Of a stretch of DNA of 64,000 bases, positions 36,150-47,858 are shown piece after piece. Made by a program: the position numbers and the translations under genes. The DNA lies in the NCBI GenBank assembly GCA_963920705.1, contig OY987233.1, forward strand, positions 14,991,459 through 15,055,458. The letters run 5' to 3'. Positions within the stretch are counted from its first letter, which is position 1. Each line of letters begins with the position of its first letter. The notes beneath the pieces were generated by a model. The model saw only the letters and a list, made by a program, of their open reading frames with translations. It made no database searches and was not told the origin of the DNA. The DNA comes from Odiellus spinosus. Taxonomy: Eukaryota > Arthropoda > Arachnida > Opiliones > Phalangiidae.

Positions 36150-36665
36150 TTTCCTAATGACGTAACTATAACTCGATAGCACGCGCCATTAAAGTTTTAA
36201 CTTACATTAGGCCTAATCGTCGAAATGGATCACGTGCTGTAATAGCGATAGGTCTCCTGATGACGTCACGATCGGATATGACACGAACCCGATAGCGCGC
36301 GCCACTAAAGTCGCGTTTAAAACTGTATTTTGGGTTTAACGCGCGCCACTACGGAAGATTTTAACTCTCATTAGGCCTAATTATAGCGGTAGGTTTCCTG
36401 ATGACGTCAGGATCGGATATGGCGCGAACCCGATAGCGTGCGCCACTAAAGTCGTGTTTAAAACTGCAATTTTGGTGAAAAGCGCGTCACTACGAAAGAT
36501 TTAAAACGTTTTAGGTGTAATTGTCGAAATAGATCACACGCTGTAGGTCTCTTGATGACCCGAACCCGATAGGGTACGCCACTAGAGTCATTTTTAAAAT
36601 TATATTTTAGGCTTAGCGCGCGCCACAACGGAAATTTTTAACTCGTACTAGGCCTAACTCGTGTT
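36150..36665. repeat. G+C-richer tandem array, about 140-bp unit
   Basis: Three and a half units share CGATAGCGCGCGCCACTAAA, CATTAGGCCTAAT and CCTGATGACGTCA(C/G)GATCGG. The spacing between matching sites is 141 and 137 bp. CACGTG is present once. The CpG content is striking against the surrounding A+T-rich DNA. Confidence 0.7.
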
Positions 36666-37256
36666 ATCGAAATCGACCAGAGGTTTAGTGTATCCAACAT
36701 TTAAAAATAATTTATTTGACTCAGAGAAGTCCATAAAACGAAAGGGACACACTTACCAACCATCCATAAACCACCCTAAAACTCATGGTATCAGAAAAAA
36801 AGGTAAATAAAAAAAAATAAACGATAATGGGGGCTCACATATTATCTGATTCGAGTCAAAAGTATTTTTTCGGTTTCTTTATATATCTAGTTAAGATGCA
36901 ATCTAAGAATGCATTTAATCTCCCATAGAAAAACCGGTTTTCTCATGTTAAATAATTACCATTCCTAGATTGAAACGCGTATAGAACAAGATGGTTTAAA
37001 GAAGCTCGCGCCTATAACCGAGTTCTCTCTCTTACTCTTAGTAATTTCGTTCAGAGAGGGCTAATGTTAATGACATTTAGAAGGCGCCTTGGAGCGCCAA
37101 CCAGCTCCCCCAAGCGGATCCCAAAAAGAATCTTGAGCGATAAAGCGGAAATGAAAAATGATCCCTGTCTAACTCGCCAGCGCGCCGAAAATGGCGCCTT
37201 TTTTTTCTACTCCATTTTCTTTGCTTCTTAACAACTAAGAGAATTGACCCCCCATT

Positions 37257-37646
37257 TTAAAGGGACTATGAAATTAAATTAATTTAAAATTTGATAAAAT
37301 TTAATTGCTATTTTTTACAATTATTATGCCCATTGTAACAACTGGTGGCACGTCATCTTAAAATGAGGCTGTTACGGACTTTCCATGAACTCCAAACGGA
37401 AATTGAGTAGCATTTTCGGAAAGATAGTTAAAAAACGTTTCAAACTATAAATTTCATGTTTTTATGGTATATGTATATATATTTAGAATCGTTTTTTAGT
37501 GATCTTTCCGAAAATGGTATTGAAGTTCTTATTGGTTTTCGTGGAAAGTCATTGACAGCGTCATTTTAAAAGTAAATATTAGATTGTAATTTAAAAATAA
37601 ATAATTTCACGATTCAGAAAATGAATTTCATTTCAGTGTCCCTTTA
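37257..37646. mobile_element. TTAAAGGGACTATGAAAT-type element with a nested fold-back R1
   Basis: The outer ends are TTAAAGGGACTATGAAATTA and the inverse of ATAAAGGGACACTGAAATGA. Inside, 37359-37569 is a palindrome made of two facing copies of the first roughly 100 bp of R1 (TTAAAATGAGGCTGTTACGG facing TTGACAGCGTCATTTTAA), with a T/A-rich loop. The right edge is 30 bp from the exon at 37677. Confidence 0.65.
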
Positions 37647-37676
37647 TGTAATTTTGTAGAGAACTTGGGTACTTAC

Positions 37677-37792
37677 AGATCTCACGAATCTCTCGTCCAT
37701 TTGGATGTCTCGTGGTCAATTCCGCATCATGATGGTCATTTGGTCTTCGTCCGGACATTGTTCTCAAATTCCTTGATGATCAATTTTTATAT
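37677..37792 (-). CDS. Exon with 5' leader and start codon of an unrecognised gene
   Basis: A strong acceptor on the minus strand (long T tract then ctatttttag) begins an exon whose first 34 bases have stops in all frames. An ATG at 37758 then opens MSGRRPNDHHDAELTTRHPN followed by GREIREI, and the exon ends at the consensus donor GTAAGT in phase 1 (27 codons plus one base). It therefore looks like a second exon carrying the end of the 5' UTR and the start codon. The protein start is hydrophilic, without a signal peptide. Its 3' boundary is about 30 bp from the edge of a TTAA-type element at 37257-37646. I could not find further exons to the left. Confidence 0.6.
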
Positions 37793-37983
37793 CTAAAAAT
37801 AGAAAAAAAAAAAAGATAACATTAGCATCATATAGTTCAAAATAAATTAATATTAAAATAATATTATATTAATTATCAATTAATTTTGATTTCATAAAAG
37901 GGGCCTTCGTTTTATCCGAATTTCGTTAAATATGTTTGTTGTATGTATAATTTTATAATCTTTGAAGTCTACAATAATTTATA

Positions 37984-38445
37984 TAGTTATTGAAAAATTT
38001 TTGAATTAGGCTTAGAGATAGTTATTGAAAAAGGTTAGAATTAGGCTTTGAGATAGTTATTGAGAAAGGTTAGAATTAGGCTTAGAGATAGTTATTGAAA
38101 AAGGTTAGAATTAGGCTTAGAGATAGTTATTGAAAAAGGTTAGAATTAGGCTTAGAGATAGTTATTGAAAAAGGTTAGAATTAGGCTTAGAGATAGTTAT
38201 TGAAAAAGGTTAGAATTAGGCTTAGAGATAGTTATTGAAAAAGGTTAGAATTAGGCTTAGAGATAGTTATTGAAAAAGGTTAGAATTAGGCTTAGAGATA
38301 GTTATTGAAAAAGGTTAGAATTAGGCTTAGAGATAGTTATTGAAAAAGGTTAGAATTAGGCTTAGAGATAGATATTGAAAAAGGTTAGAATTAGGCTTAG
38401 AGATAGTTATTGAAAAAGGTTAGAATTAGGCTTGAAGATAGTTGA
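37984..38445. repeat. Minisatellite, 35-bp unit, about 13 copies
   Basis: The unit is GAGATAGTTATTGAAAAAGG plus TTAGAATTAGGCTTA, very uniform except at both ends. It lies in the likely 5' intron of the minus-strand gene at 37677. Confidence 0.85.
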
Positions 38446-38581
38446 GAATTTAACGTTTTTAAGTTCATAGGGCTTCTAAACTAATCAAACTTAACGAAAT
38501 TCGTTATATCTGTACTATGAATATTTTAATTTAAGGGAGAATGTATTCCGTTAGCGAGTGATATTTTTCTATTAAATATAA

Positions 38582-38660
38582 AGGAATCGTTTTTTAACCA
38601 TCTTTCCGTTAATTCTTATCAATTCCCATTTGAAGTTCATCAAAAATCAGTGATCAATTA
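38582..38660 (-). mobile_element. R1 fragment
   Basis: Reversed first segment of R1: AATCGTTTTTTAACCATCTTTCCG, then CCCATTTGAAGTTCATCAAAAATC. Confidence 0.5.
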
Positions 38661-38689
38661 ACAAAAATTAAAACAATATAATTGCAAAT

Positions 38690-39750
38690 GAGGAAAGTAT
38701 GATGATCAAACCATGACGACACTCATACTTTTGTGACGTTAAAAAACAAATTATACAACCAAAAGTAAAAATTAAAATCCAATGATTGGTGCAAAAAAGC
38801 ATAGTGATGATCAAACCATGACCTTCAGTGTAATTGCTTTGTGACGTCATAAAAGATTTTAACCTTTTACAACAAATACAACAACCAAAATTAAAATTAA
38901 AATCTAATGCTTGGTGCAAAAATGCAGAGAGTGATGATCAAACCATGACGTTACTCTTACCTTCAGTGTAATTGCTTTTGTGACGTCATAAAACATAGAT
39001 TTTAACCTTGTACAGCAATTACAACAACCAAAATGAAAATAAAATCTAATTGATTGGTGTAAAAAAGCATAGAGTGATGATCAAACCGTGACGTCACTCC
39101 TACCTTTAGTGTAATTTCTTTTGTGACGTCATAAAAATTAGATTTTAACCTTTTACAACAAATACAACAACCAACATTAAAATTAAAATCTAATGCTTGG
39201 TGCAAAAAAGCAGAGTGATGATCAAACCATGACGTCACTCTTACCTTTAGTGTAATTGCTTTTGTGACGTCATAAAACAGATTTTAATCTTTTACAACAA
39301 GCAAACTGAAAATTAAAATCTAATTGGCGCAAAAAAGCATAGAATGATGATAAAACCATGACGTCACTCTTACCTTTAATGTAATTGCTTTTGTGACGCC
39401 ATGAAAACAAATTAGATTTTAACCTTTTACAACAAATACAATCAAATTCATTTAAAATCTAATAAAGGGTGCAAAAAAAGCATAGAGTGATGATCAAATG
39501 ACGTCATAAATTCAAATTAATTTGATTTTACAAAAACAATTGCGCAAAAAATGAAAACTAAAATCGAGTAAAGTGATAATCAAACCATGACGTAACGTTT
39601 AAATTATATGACGTCATATAAATAAAATTAAAATAATTTGTGCCAAAAATATATAAAATGTAAAACTAAAATGATTGGTGCAAAAAAGCATAGAGTGATG
39701 ATAAAAAATTGACGTCACTCTTACCTTTGGAAAAATAATTGACTTTGATG
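38690..39750. repeat. Tandem array, about 125-143 bp unit, rich in TGACGTCA sites
   Basis: Nine units each start GTGATGATCAAACCATGACG and then carry TCACTCTTACCTTTAGTGTA, TTTGTGACGTCATAAAA, TTTTACAACAAATACAACAA and AATCTAATG(A)TTGGTGCAAA. Most units keep two copies of TGACGTCA or near matches, the palindromic CREB/ATF-type site. The Phe/Cys-rich minus-strand frames are by-products. Confidence 0.8.
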
Positions 39751-39920
39751 ACGAAGTCTTAAAAATTAAAAATAGACCAATCAGATTTTAGTCTTTTACA
39801 AAAATTCTCAGAATGTTAGTACAACAAATAAACAATTTTTTATTAATAAATATATTTAGCTATATATAAATTTTACAACTTTCTTGTTTTGTTTTTGGTT
39901 CCAAGTTTTCGTATAATATT

Positions 39921-39947
39921 TTTGTTTGTTTGTTTGTTTGTTTGTTT
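39921..39947. repeat. (TTTG)n microsatellite
   Basis: Six units of GTTT on the plus strand. Confidence 0.85.
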
Positions 39948-40210
39948 AGAACTTATAAACAATATTTATACGCCGAAGAATTAAACACCTTGTTTATTTG
40001 TATACGTGTAGCATCTATTAGAACAATTTCATATTTTTTTTGTATTTTGTTTTTGTCATTAATCGTTTCTTTGGATTTTTTTTAATCTCAAAATTTATTT
40101 TTTTGCGTTCGTTAGATTTTTTTCATATATAATTTTAATGATTTTTGCACATCTATTTCAAATATGCTAATATTTTAATAAATTAATATTAAATAAAAAT
40201 TAAAAATAAT

Positions 40211-41073
40211 AAAGGGAAAGTGAAATTAAAAATTATTTCACTTATTATTAAAAGTAATTTATATTTTTCGACATTGAAAAAATTATACGTTATTAATTGA
40301 AAATAAATTAAAATTAATCAAATTAAACTAGAGAAATTTAAAAAGAAAAAAAAATAAAGGTAAAAAATTATATTACGTAAAATTATTTATTTAATCAATA
40401 ATTAGAAAATATAATTTAAAATTCCTATTATTAAACTAAATTAATTTAATAATTTAGATTCATATTGTTAAAGTAATTTAATTTTAGGTTCATTTTATGA
40501 AACTAATTTAATTTTAGGTTAATATTATGAAACTAATTTAATTTACTAATTAATTTAGGTTAATATTATTAAACTAATTTAATTTAATAATTAATTTAGG
40601 TTAATATTAGGTTAATATTATTAAACTAATTTAATTTAATAATTAATTTAGGTTAATATTAGGTTAATATTATTAAACTAATTTAATTTAATAATTAATT
40701 TAGGTTAATATTAGGTTAATATTATTAAACTAATTTAATTTAATTTAAAAATTAATTTAGGTTAATATTATTAAACTAATTTAATTTAATTTAAAAATTA
40801 ATTTAGGTTAATATTATTAAACTAATTTAATTTAATAATTAATTTAGGTTAATATTATTAAACTAATTTAAATTAATAATTAATTTAGGTTAATATTATT
40901 AAAATAATTGAATTTATTAATTTAGGTTTAATTTTATAACCAAGTCAGTTAATATAATCAATCTAATTTAGTTAATATAATTAATCAAATTTAATTTATT
41001 ACTGAAAATTAACTTAAGTTAATATTATTATAATAAAAATTAGATTAATTTTATATTTCACTTTCCCTTTAAA
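40211..41073. mobile_element. TAAAGGGAAAGTGAAAT-type element with an internal tandem array
   Basis: The left end is TAAAGGGAAAGTGAAATT. The right end is TATTTCACTTTCCCTTTAAA, an inverted match of 16 bp. Between them is almost only T/A, including the tandem array at 40485-40930. Confidence 0.55.
40485..40930. repeat. A+T tandem array
   Basis: Units of TTAATAATTAATTTAGGTTA followed by ATATTATTAAACTAATT, about 40 bp with some 50-bp variants. Confidence 0.75.
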
Positions 41074-41079
41074 CGAATA

Positions 41080-42780
41080 AAATTAACTATTAGTTTAATA
41101 AAAAACATTTTGAGTTTTCTCAAACAACAATGTGATCTAATAAATATTTTCTTAATTACTATTTTTTGCAACTCTATGATAAAACTATGTCATATATGAA
41201 CACAGCAGCCACTTATTAATTATATTATAACTATATTTAAATATTAACTAAACCTAAATATATTAATAACCCGATAATTTTATTCAATTATATTAAAATG
41301 AAATCTATACCATATGATAATTGGCTATTTAAATATCTGGTTAAAAGCTCTAATTAAAAATTAGTACCGTAATAAGTTTCAATATTCCATTAAAAAATAG
41401 CCAAAAATAAAACTTGTAAATTTGGCCAATTTAAATTTAAAAAAGATTTATATTAATTATTATAATTAGATACCGGTAACCAGTTAATTAAAAAACCCTA
41501 AATTAAGCTAAAATCCGACATTATCTTGTTTGTTTGCATTTTTTTAAATTGTTAAATGTTTAATTTCAGACTATTGATGACATCAATAACCTAAGGTACA
41601 CCTTTGACCTATGACCTATTGATTTCCTAATTTTTTTTAAACTTCATTTTCATTTTTTTTTTAATAATTTTTATTTTTTGGCTAAAGACACCAATATTTT
41701 TATAATATTTTAACTATATATGTTTATTTAAGGCCCTATGCAACGCAATTATTCAAATTTTTGTTTTTGTTAATTATGGTAATTAAAAATTCCTCATTTA
41801 GCAATTTTTCTAAATTTTATGAAATTTGCAAAATTCTGAATTAATTTCGGTTATCACATTCAATTTTTTTTTCTAAATTTCTTCTTGCATACGGCTAAAC
41901 TTCGGCGATGAAATTTTCTAAATCGAATTTTTATTTACAAATATTTTACGACCCCCCATTTAAAAATTTTAATTGCATAAATTAAAAATCTTAATTTCGT
42001 TTTTTTTTTGGTTTTAGGATTTTTAGGATTTTTTGGTATTTTTTTAAAGTTTTTGCATAAATTAACGTAATTTTTATAGTTTAGGATTAACATTGAAAAA
42101 TGAATTTGCACAATTGCATCATATTTTTTACTATTAATAGTTGGGTTTAGTTTATTTTCAAATTAGGTTAATAAATTAAATACTCGACAAGGATTTAAAT
42201 TTTAAATTTTAATTTAAAATATTAACTATCAAATTAATTGAGCCAATCAAAGTCGAGTATTATGTTTATTATTTACACGGTAATACTGCAATATTTTAGC
42301 GGGTGTTAAATTACGTTTTTTTTGGTAAAAAGCGAGTTTTTGGAATTTTTAATTTTTTTAACTACAAGAGTTTTGGTAAATTTTTATTTAAAATTTTGGA
42401 ATATTTTTCAAATATTTTATTTTTACTACAAAAGCCAATTACAAAAACTAGCGAAACCCGCGCTATATATGATGTAAAACTGGCCAGATAAAATATAAAA
42501 CTACGATATTAAGCTCTTTTAGTTTGAAACATTTTGACGTATAAATTTAATTTTTTATTTTTATTCCCGAAGTTTGAAACTCAAATTGTTTTTTGAGCTA
42601 TTGTTCTCATTTATATTTTTCTAAACCCATGTTAGCCAATTTTAGCTGCCTATTTAATTTATCGTAGATTTAGATTCGATTTCCTTTCATAAAATTAAAT
42701 AAATTGAAATTTTAATCAAAATGAAATTAAGTAAGTTTCAAGTTAAATAGTGAATTTTAACTCGTATTCGTAATCAGCTC
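41080..42780. other. Very A+T-rich tract, nothing recognised
   Basis: Long T runs and TTTAAATT words only. The open frames here are of Phe, Lys and Asn codons. Confidence 0.4.
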
Positions 42781-42790
42781 GATCAGAGCT

Positions 42791-42967
42791 TTAAAACGAG
42801 ATCAATCGCGTCAAAATCCAACCATAAATAAGAAAGTTGAAAAAAAAAAAAAATAAAAAAATCAAACTTTGAAAAACGTTTTTATGACGTCACGAATTCA
42901 AATTTGAAATTTTTTCCAACTTAGTTATTTATGGTCAGATTTTGACGCGATTGGTCTCATTTTAAAA
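42791..42967. mobile_element. Fold-back of about 177 bp
   Basis: TTTAAAACGAGATCAATCGC followed by GTCAAAATCCAACCATAAAT on the left faces the inverse of TTTTAAAATGAGACCAATCG and onward on the right. TATGACGTCACG lies in the right arm at about 42883. Confidence 0.65.
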
Positions 42968-42999
42968 CAAATAATGAGTCCTATCTATATACGAAATTA

Positions 43000-43800
43000 T
43001 CGACAGTTAATTTTAATTATAAACAATTAAAAATAATGATAAATGTACTTAAAATCCGATTTTAAATATATATAATATGAAACATTTAATTGGAAGATAA
43101 GCTCTGATAAATAACGTAAACCTTGACAACACCTTTCTTTTTCTGTTAACGTGTAAAATGTAAATTTAGTTAATTTACACCAATTAGTATTTACACAAGA
43201 AAATTTGCGTAAAACTGTACATAAACCGCTTGGTCAACGTAAAAATATTTGAAGATTTAAATGTGACCATTAAGAAATTGAATAATTATACCCAATAAGC
43301 ACAACAGCTAGCTATTAAGTTTTAGATAATTAGTTAATTACTAATAATTAAAAACTATAAATAAAAGAAATTTAAAACTGAAAAATCCCACGATGTTTCT
43401 GAATAAGCTGGATTTTTTTTTATTTTTTTTTTTCACATTAAAAACACAACACCATTTTCATGCTATAATTATCTTGAAACCAAAATTTCCTGGATTTTTA
43501 GTTTTGTTGAATATAGTTCATTGTATGGGCGTAGCCCCATTTTTATCAACCAATCAAAACATCGAATTTTCAAACAACTACAATTTAAACCAAAACTTAA
43601 AAACGTCGAAATTTCAAAAATTATGTATTTCTATCGTTCAAAATCGCGTTAATTTCAAGTTGTCACGTTAATTGATCGTAATTAGCATCACGTGATTCGA
43701 CACACACATTGGTAACTAACTATAAGTTACTGCAAAGTCTCATAATTATTATTTGTCCAAAAAAGAAAGCGTATCTTTTTAAATGTCATGTTCTCCCAGT
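43000..43800. other. A+T-rich DNA downstream of Syt7
   Basis: The 92-codon plus-strand frame at 43393 is Phe/Asn/Lys-rich and not supported. A candidate Syt7 poly(A) signal lies in the T tract at about 43415-43435. Confidence 0.3.
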
Positions 43801-44344
43801 AATAATATCAATCAAAATAAATTAATTACCGTAATTATGGCAATAATTACCATACAAATAACGAATGAAATTTTTCCACAAATTACCGCGCTTAGTTCTT
43901 TTGGTAATTAACATATTTACGCGGTTAACTTCACATCGAAAAAATTACCACCATTTCTTCAGGTAATTATAAAAAAATAGTACCATAATGTTTAATTACT
44001 CGAAAACCAAAATTACCGTAGCTTTAGCAACACCGGTACAAAATCCTTTTGCTGACAGGAAATTTCCTACCAATCGTATATCGTTGGTAATGATGACGTA
44101 TTTCAATTAATTCATTAGCGAAATAAATTACCGATTTTTTGGTAATTAGGTAAGTATGTTAATTCGATTTTTTTTTCAAAATTAATTACCGGGTAATTAC
44201 GGGTAATACATTACCCAGTAATCTTTTTGCCACTGATTTTTGTTTCGAATTCAATACGAAATAATTGGAAATACACTTTACTTGTTTTTGTTGATTTTTA
44301 GTCCTTTTTTTGGGGGATTTTAGGGATATTTTTGGTTTAGAACT
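43800..44344 (-). other. Probable Syt7 3' untranslated region with clustered ATTACC/GGTAAT motifs
   Basis: This DNA directly follows the Syt7 stop codon. Between about 43827 and 44222 the hexamer ATTACC or its complement GGTAAT occurs at least a dozen times, usually as AATTACC or GGTAATTA in both orientations. No AATAAA lies close to the stop. A T-rich tract at 43415-43435 contains TTTATT, which reads AATAAA on the minus strand. That would give a 3' UTR of roughly 0.9 kb, but this is inference. Confidence 0.4.
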
Positions 44345-44652
44345 TCAGACAGATTTGAGCCTATGCCATTGGGGTATCATCGTGCGCGGTTTACTAAGCA
44401 TATCGGTCCAATGTTTGGTTTCAGTTGGCCCACTTCGCGAGGAAAGAATTATTTTACCTATCATTTCGTTTCTGCCTATCTGATCGTAGTCCATGACGGT
44501 GACAGACATACTAGTCTCACGAATATGTTCCCACGGAACGGAAAATTGAAAGGTCTCGTTGAAGACCGGGTTCAGAGAGACCTTGATGACACGCGTCTTA
44601 CGTTTCTCCATTCGTTTGTCACCCTTATGCAACCAAATCTTGACGTAAGGAT
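44345..44652 (-). CDS. Syt7: Synaptotagmin-7-like, last coding exon (most of C2B domain)
   Basis: This is the terminal coding exon of a synaptotagmin, a calcium-sensing membrane-fusion protein of secretory vesicles. Directly visible: the acceptor tttttcag lies just upstream, the first two bases complete a split Asp codon, and 101 further codons end in TGA at 44345-44347. The protein opens DPYVKIWLHKGDKR, continues with a basic stretch (KRMEKRKTR), then LNPVFNETF, then the calcium-loop VMDYDQIGRNE, and ends HWTDML...QWHRLKSV. These match the C2B order: loop-1 Asp, polybasic strand, loop-3 Asp pair and the C-terminal WHxL motif. The IGRNE and SGPTETKHW details resemble insect synaptotagmin-7 more than Syt1 or Syt4 as I remember those families. 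The fifth calcium-ligand position is Glu (RNE) rather than the Asp found in Syt1. An open frame on the opposite strand is only its shadow. Confidence 0.95.
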
Positions 44653-44749
44653 CTGAAAAAGACATACAAGACAAATATAATCAATTGGAATCAGATTAAA
44701 TTATCATAAATTTATAATAATAATTAAAAATATAGAAAGTAAAATTAGA

Positions 44750-45120
44750 CTTAGCTATTTAGTGAGTAATCTTAGGAATTAAGGCTTAGCTAGATAGTGA
44801 GTAATCTTAGGAAATAAGGCTTCTACTTAGTGAAAAATCAAAGAATAAGGCTTCTACTTAGTGAAAAATCAAAGAATAAGGCTTATCTACTCAATAAAAA
44901 AGTGTTAAGAAATCTTAAGAATTAGGCTTAGATAGTTATGGAAACATTTTAGAGATAGGCTTAGCTACTTAGTAAAAAAAATCATAGAATTAGGCTTATC
45001 TACTCAGTATAAAAGTGTTAAGAATTAGGCTTAGCTAATTAGTGAAAATTCCTAAGAATAAGTCTTACCTACTTTTTTAAAAATCTTATTAATAAATACA
45101 ATTTAGGCTAATCAAATAGG
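44750..45120. repeat. Degenerate aggcttagctact repeats
   Basis: About ten irregular units of AGGCTTAGCTACTTAGTGAA followed by AAATC, in the Syt7 intron. Confidence 0.6.
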
Positions 45121-45370
45121 CTTAGCTACACATAAGGAAAAGGCTAATACGACAAAATATAGTATTGATAAAAATCATAGTAATTAAGCGTAACTTAAAT
45201 TGTTCAACAATTTAAGTCATTATCACCAAGTTTCCAACCATAAAATTCTTATCAAAGTATATACGCAATTGAGCTTGACATGGGAGGGCGGAGGAACCAC
45301 ACGGTAGAGGTATTATATCGTATAATTTATACCCAGTGTTTACCAAAAATATGTACACTTATATAATAGC

Positions 45371-45386
45371 GGGGGGGGGGGGGGGG
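45371..45386. repeat. G16 run
   Basis: Pure G tract; a similar G15 run is at 62122-62136. Both may be read-length uncertain. Confidence 0.85.
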
Positions 45387-45989
45387 TTGGATTAAATATT
45401 CAACTTGAAAGCCATATAAGTATGATATCATAGATGCCCTGGCTTCCGGAATTCAGAATTCAGCGCGCCACTGGCTTTCTTGACAGTCGAGCTATGATGG
45501 ATTGAATAACCCATATTCAAAATTTCACGGGATGCTGGGGTGGGGGTTCGCGCTAAAGCCGCAAAAACACCAAAAGCCTGAAAGCCTCAAACTAGGCTTA
45601 ACAAACTTGGCCTCTATATAAAAACTGTTTGGATATGTACGGCGAAACGCGAAACCTTAGCAAATTTGTCTCGCACACAAAAATTTCCTTTCACTCTTTA
45701 AATATTCAGTCATCTTTATATACAAGCTTGGAAAAGACGTAATTTTCATATAAAACCGATTTTATAATGTAAATCAAAGGGAGTTGGTCAGAAAAATATC
45801 TTTAGTTAATTTAAACCCTTTTGAATTGTAAAAAGTGTTAGATTATGCTCATTATTTAACCGTTTTCTCAGGAGAACAGAAATATAAACTCGCATCAAGA
45901 TTCAGCAGTTGTTCGAGAGAGAACTTCAATTTATAGAAATGGGCGTGGTCAAATTTTGGCCAGATTTCTAGATCTCTGTGATTTCCTTA

Positions 45990-46745
45990 TCTAATTTGAT
46001 CTAATTGTTAATTTCTCCGATCATTTTAATCTAATTGTTAATTTCTCCGATTAATTTTTATCGAATAGTCAATTTCACTGAATAATTTTCACCTAATTGT
46101 CAATTTCACTGACCAAATTTGATCTAATTGTTAATTTAACTAACCTATATCTAATTGTTATTTTCACTGACTTAATTTGATCTAATTGTTATTTTCACTG
46201 ACTTAATTTGATCTAATTGTTATTTTCACTGACCAATTTTGATCTAATTGTTAATTTCACTGACCAATTTTGATCTAATTGTTAATTTCACTGACCAATT
46301 TTGATCTAATTGTTAATTTCACTGACCAATTTTGATCTAATTGTTAATTTCACTGACCAATTTTGATCTAATTGTTAATTTCACTGACCAATTTTGATCT
46401 AATTGTTAATTTCACTGACCAATTTTGATCTAATTGTTAATTTCACTGACCAATTTTGATCTAATTGTTAATTTCACTGACCAATTTTGATCTAATTGTT
46501 AATTTCACTGACCAATTTTGATCTAATTGTTAATTTCACTGACCAATTTTGATCTAATTGTTAATTTCACTGACCAATTTTGATCTAATTGTTAATTTCA
46601 CTGACCAATTTTGATCTAATTGTTAATTTCACTGACCAATTTTGATCTAATTGTTAATTTCACTGACCAATTTTGATCTAATTGTAAATTTCTCCGACCT
46701 AGTTGTTAATTTGTGATCAATTTAGAGCTAGTTGTTAATTTCTGA
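45990..46745. repeat. Minisatellite, 31-bp unit, about 22 copies
   Basis: The unit is TTTGATCTAATTGTTAATTT plus CACTGACCAAT. Central copies are identical, with diverged copies at both ends (CTCCGATCATTTTAATC on the left). It lies in the Syt7 intron. Confidence 0.85.
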
Positions 46746-47518
46746 CCTATTTTGGTATATTTGTTAATTTTACTTATCTTTCCATTAACTTTGGTCTATG
46801 TATTGTTAAATTCCCAAATTGTTTCCTTAAAGTTTGACCTATTTTCAATTTCCCTTACACTTTGGTCTATTTTTTTTTAATTCTCCAACTTTTCATTAAC
46901 ATTTAGGCCTATTTCTGGGGTGTCACAGGCTTTGACTTTCTTACATTTTCTAATTAGAGAAGAAGCGAACTTAGGCATTCGATTAATTGTTTCTTAAGAT
47001 CTTCGCGCAATTAGTAAACTTGAAAGCTTTAGTAATATTATAGATCCTTTATTCGTATTGGAAAGTTTAATACCGTGAAGTATCGCCTAAATTTGCCTTG
47101 TACCTTACTACCTTTAATTCCCCTCAGATAAATGCATTAAAACATCGTTCGCGAATAAGTTATACCAAACCGATCAATGTTCCTCAAACGAGAAATCAAT
47201 TAGGTATAGAGTAAACCATTCGCGATCAAACTATTAATTAAATTAAAGGGGTGAAACGGGTTAGCACGCGATTCACCAAACAGCTCGTGCAGCCTTTAAC
47301 TCTATTAAATGATTAAACACGAATAATTGAGAGAATAAATCAACCTAACTTCGCAGCGTTATTAAAGGCGCGGAAACCATTAATTAATGTAAGTTACAAA
47401 TACCAAGTTAGATTGAAATGTATATTATATATAATAAATCGAGCGCGTGTCGCCTGCCGCCATCTTAACTTTGTAGCAATATTAAAGGCGGAGAAAGCCT
47501 TCGTAATCTAATTTTCTA

Positions 47519-47793
47519 GCTACGGTCACACTAACATATCTTAATTGATTTGAAATGGTAAAATTAAACCGTTATTCAAATCACCAGGAATAGTTTTAAA
47601 GTTCATGTGTTGACGCATTATCTTTATAAATCGATTTATTGTAGCTTCGTCTATCGGTTGTTGAAACCGAATCGGTACGAAACTGGTTCCCGAAGCAGTT
47701 TCGAGAAATCGAATCAAATCGATTCGAGAAAATACGGTTTCCCGTTCACACGACTCTAGCGAAACGTTTTAAATCGATTCCAAGGCCTAGTAT
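47519..47793 (+). mobile_element. R3 element
   Basis: It starts GCTACGGTCACACTAACAT and ends CCAAGGCCTAGTAT, missing the last ten bases, where an R1 fragment joins. It lies in the Syt7 intron. Confidence 0.7.
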
Positions 47794-47858
47794 CGTTCCG
47801 AAAATGCTACTCAATTTCCATTTTGAGTTCGTAAAAAATCTATGACAGTCTCACTTTA
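47793..47858 (-). mobile_element. R1 fragment abutting an R3 element
   Basis: It starts CGTTCCGAAAATGCTACTC and ends GACAGTCTCACTTTAA. It begins exactly where the neighbouring R3 element breaks off. Confidence 0.6.

Noticed and set aside
37984-38445. Regular direct repeats that could suggest a CRISPR array
   Set aside because: The 35-bp units are contiguous without unique spacers, and the DNA is clearly eukaryotic.
38668-39238. Two Cys/Phe-rich minus-strand frames resembling each other
   Set aside because: They resemble each other because both lie in the same satellite units; unit-length changes break the frame.
44363-44656. 97-codon plus-strand frame over the Syt7 exon
   Set aside because: Opposite-strand shadow of the well-supported C2B exon.
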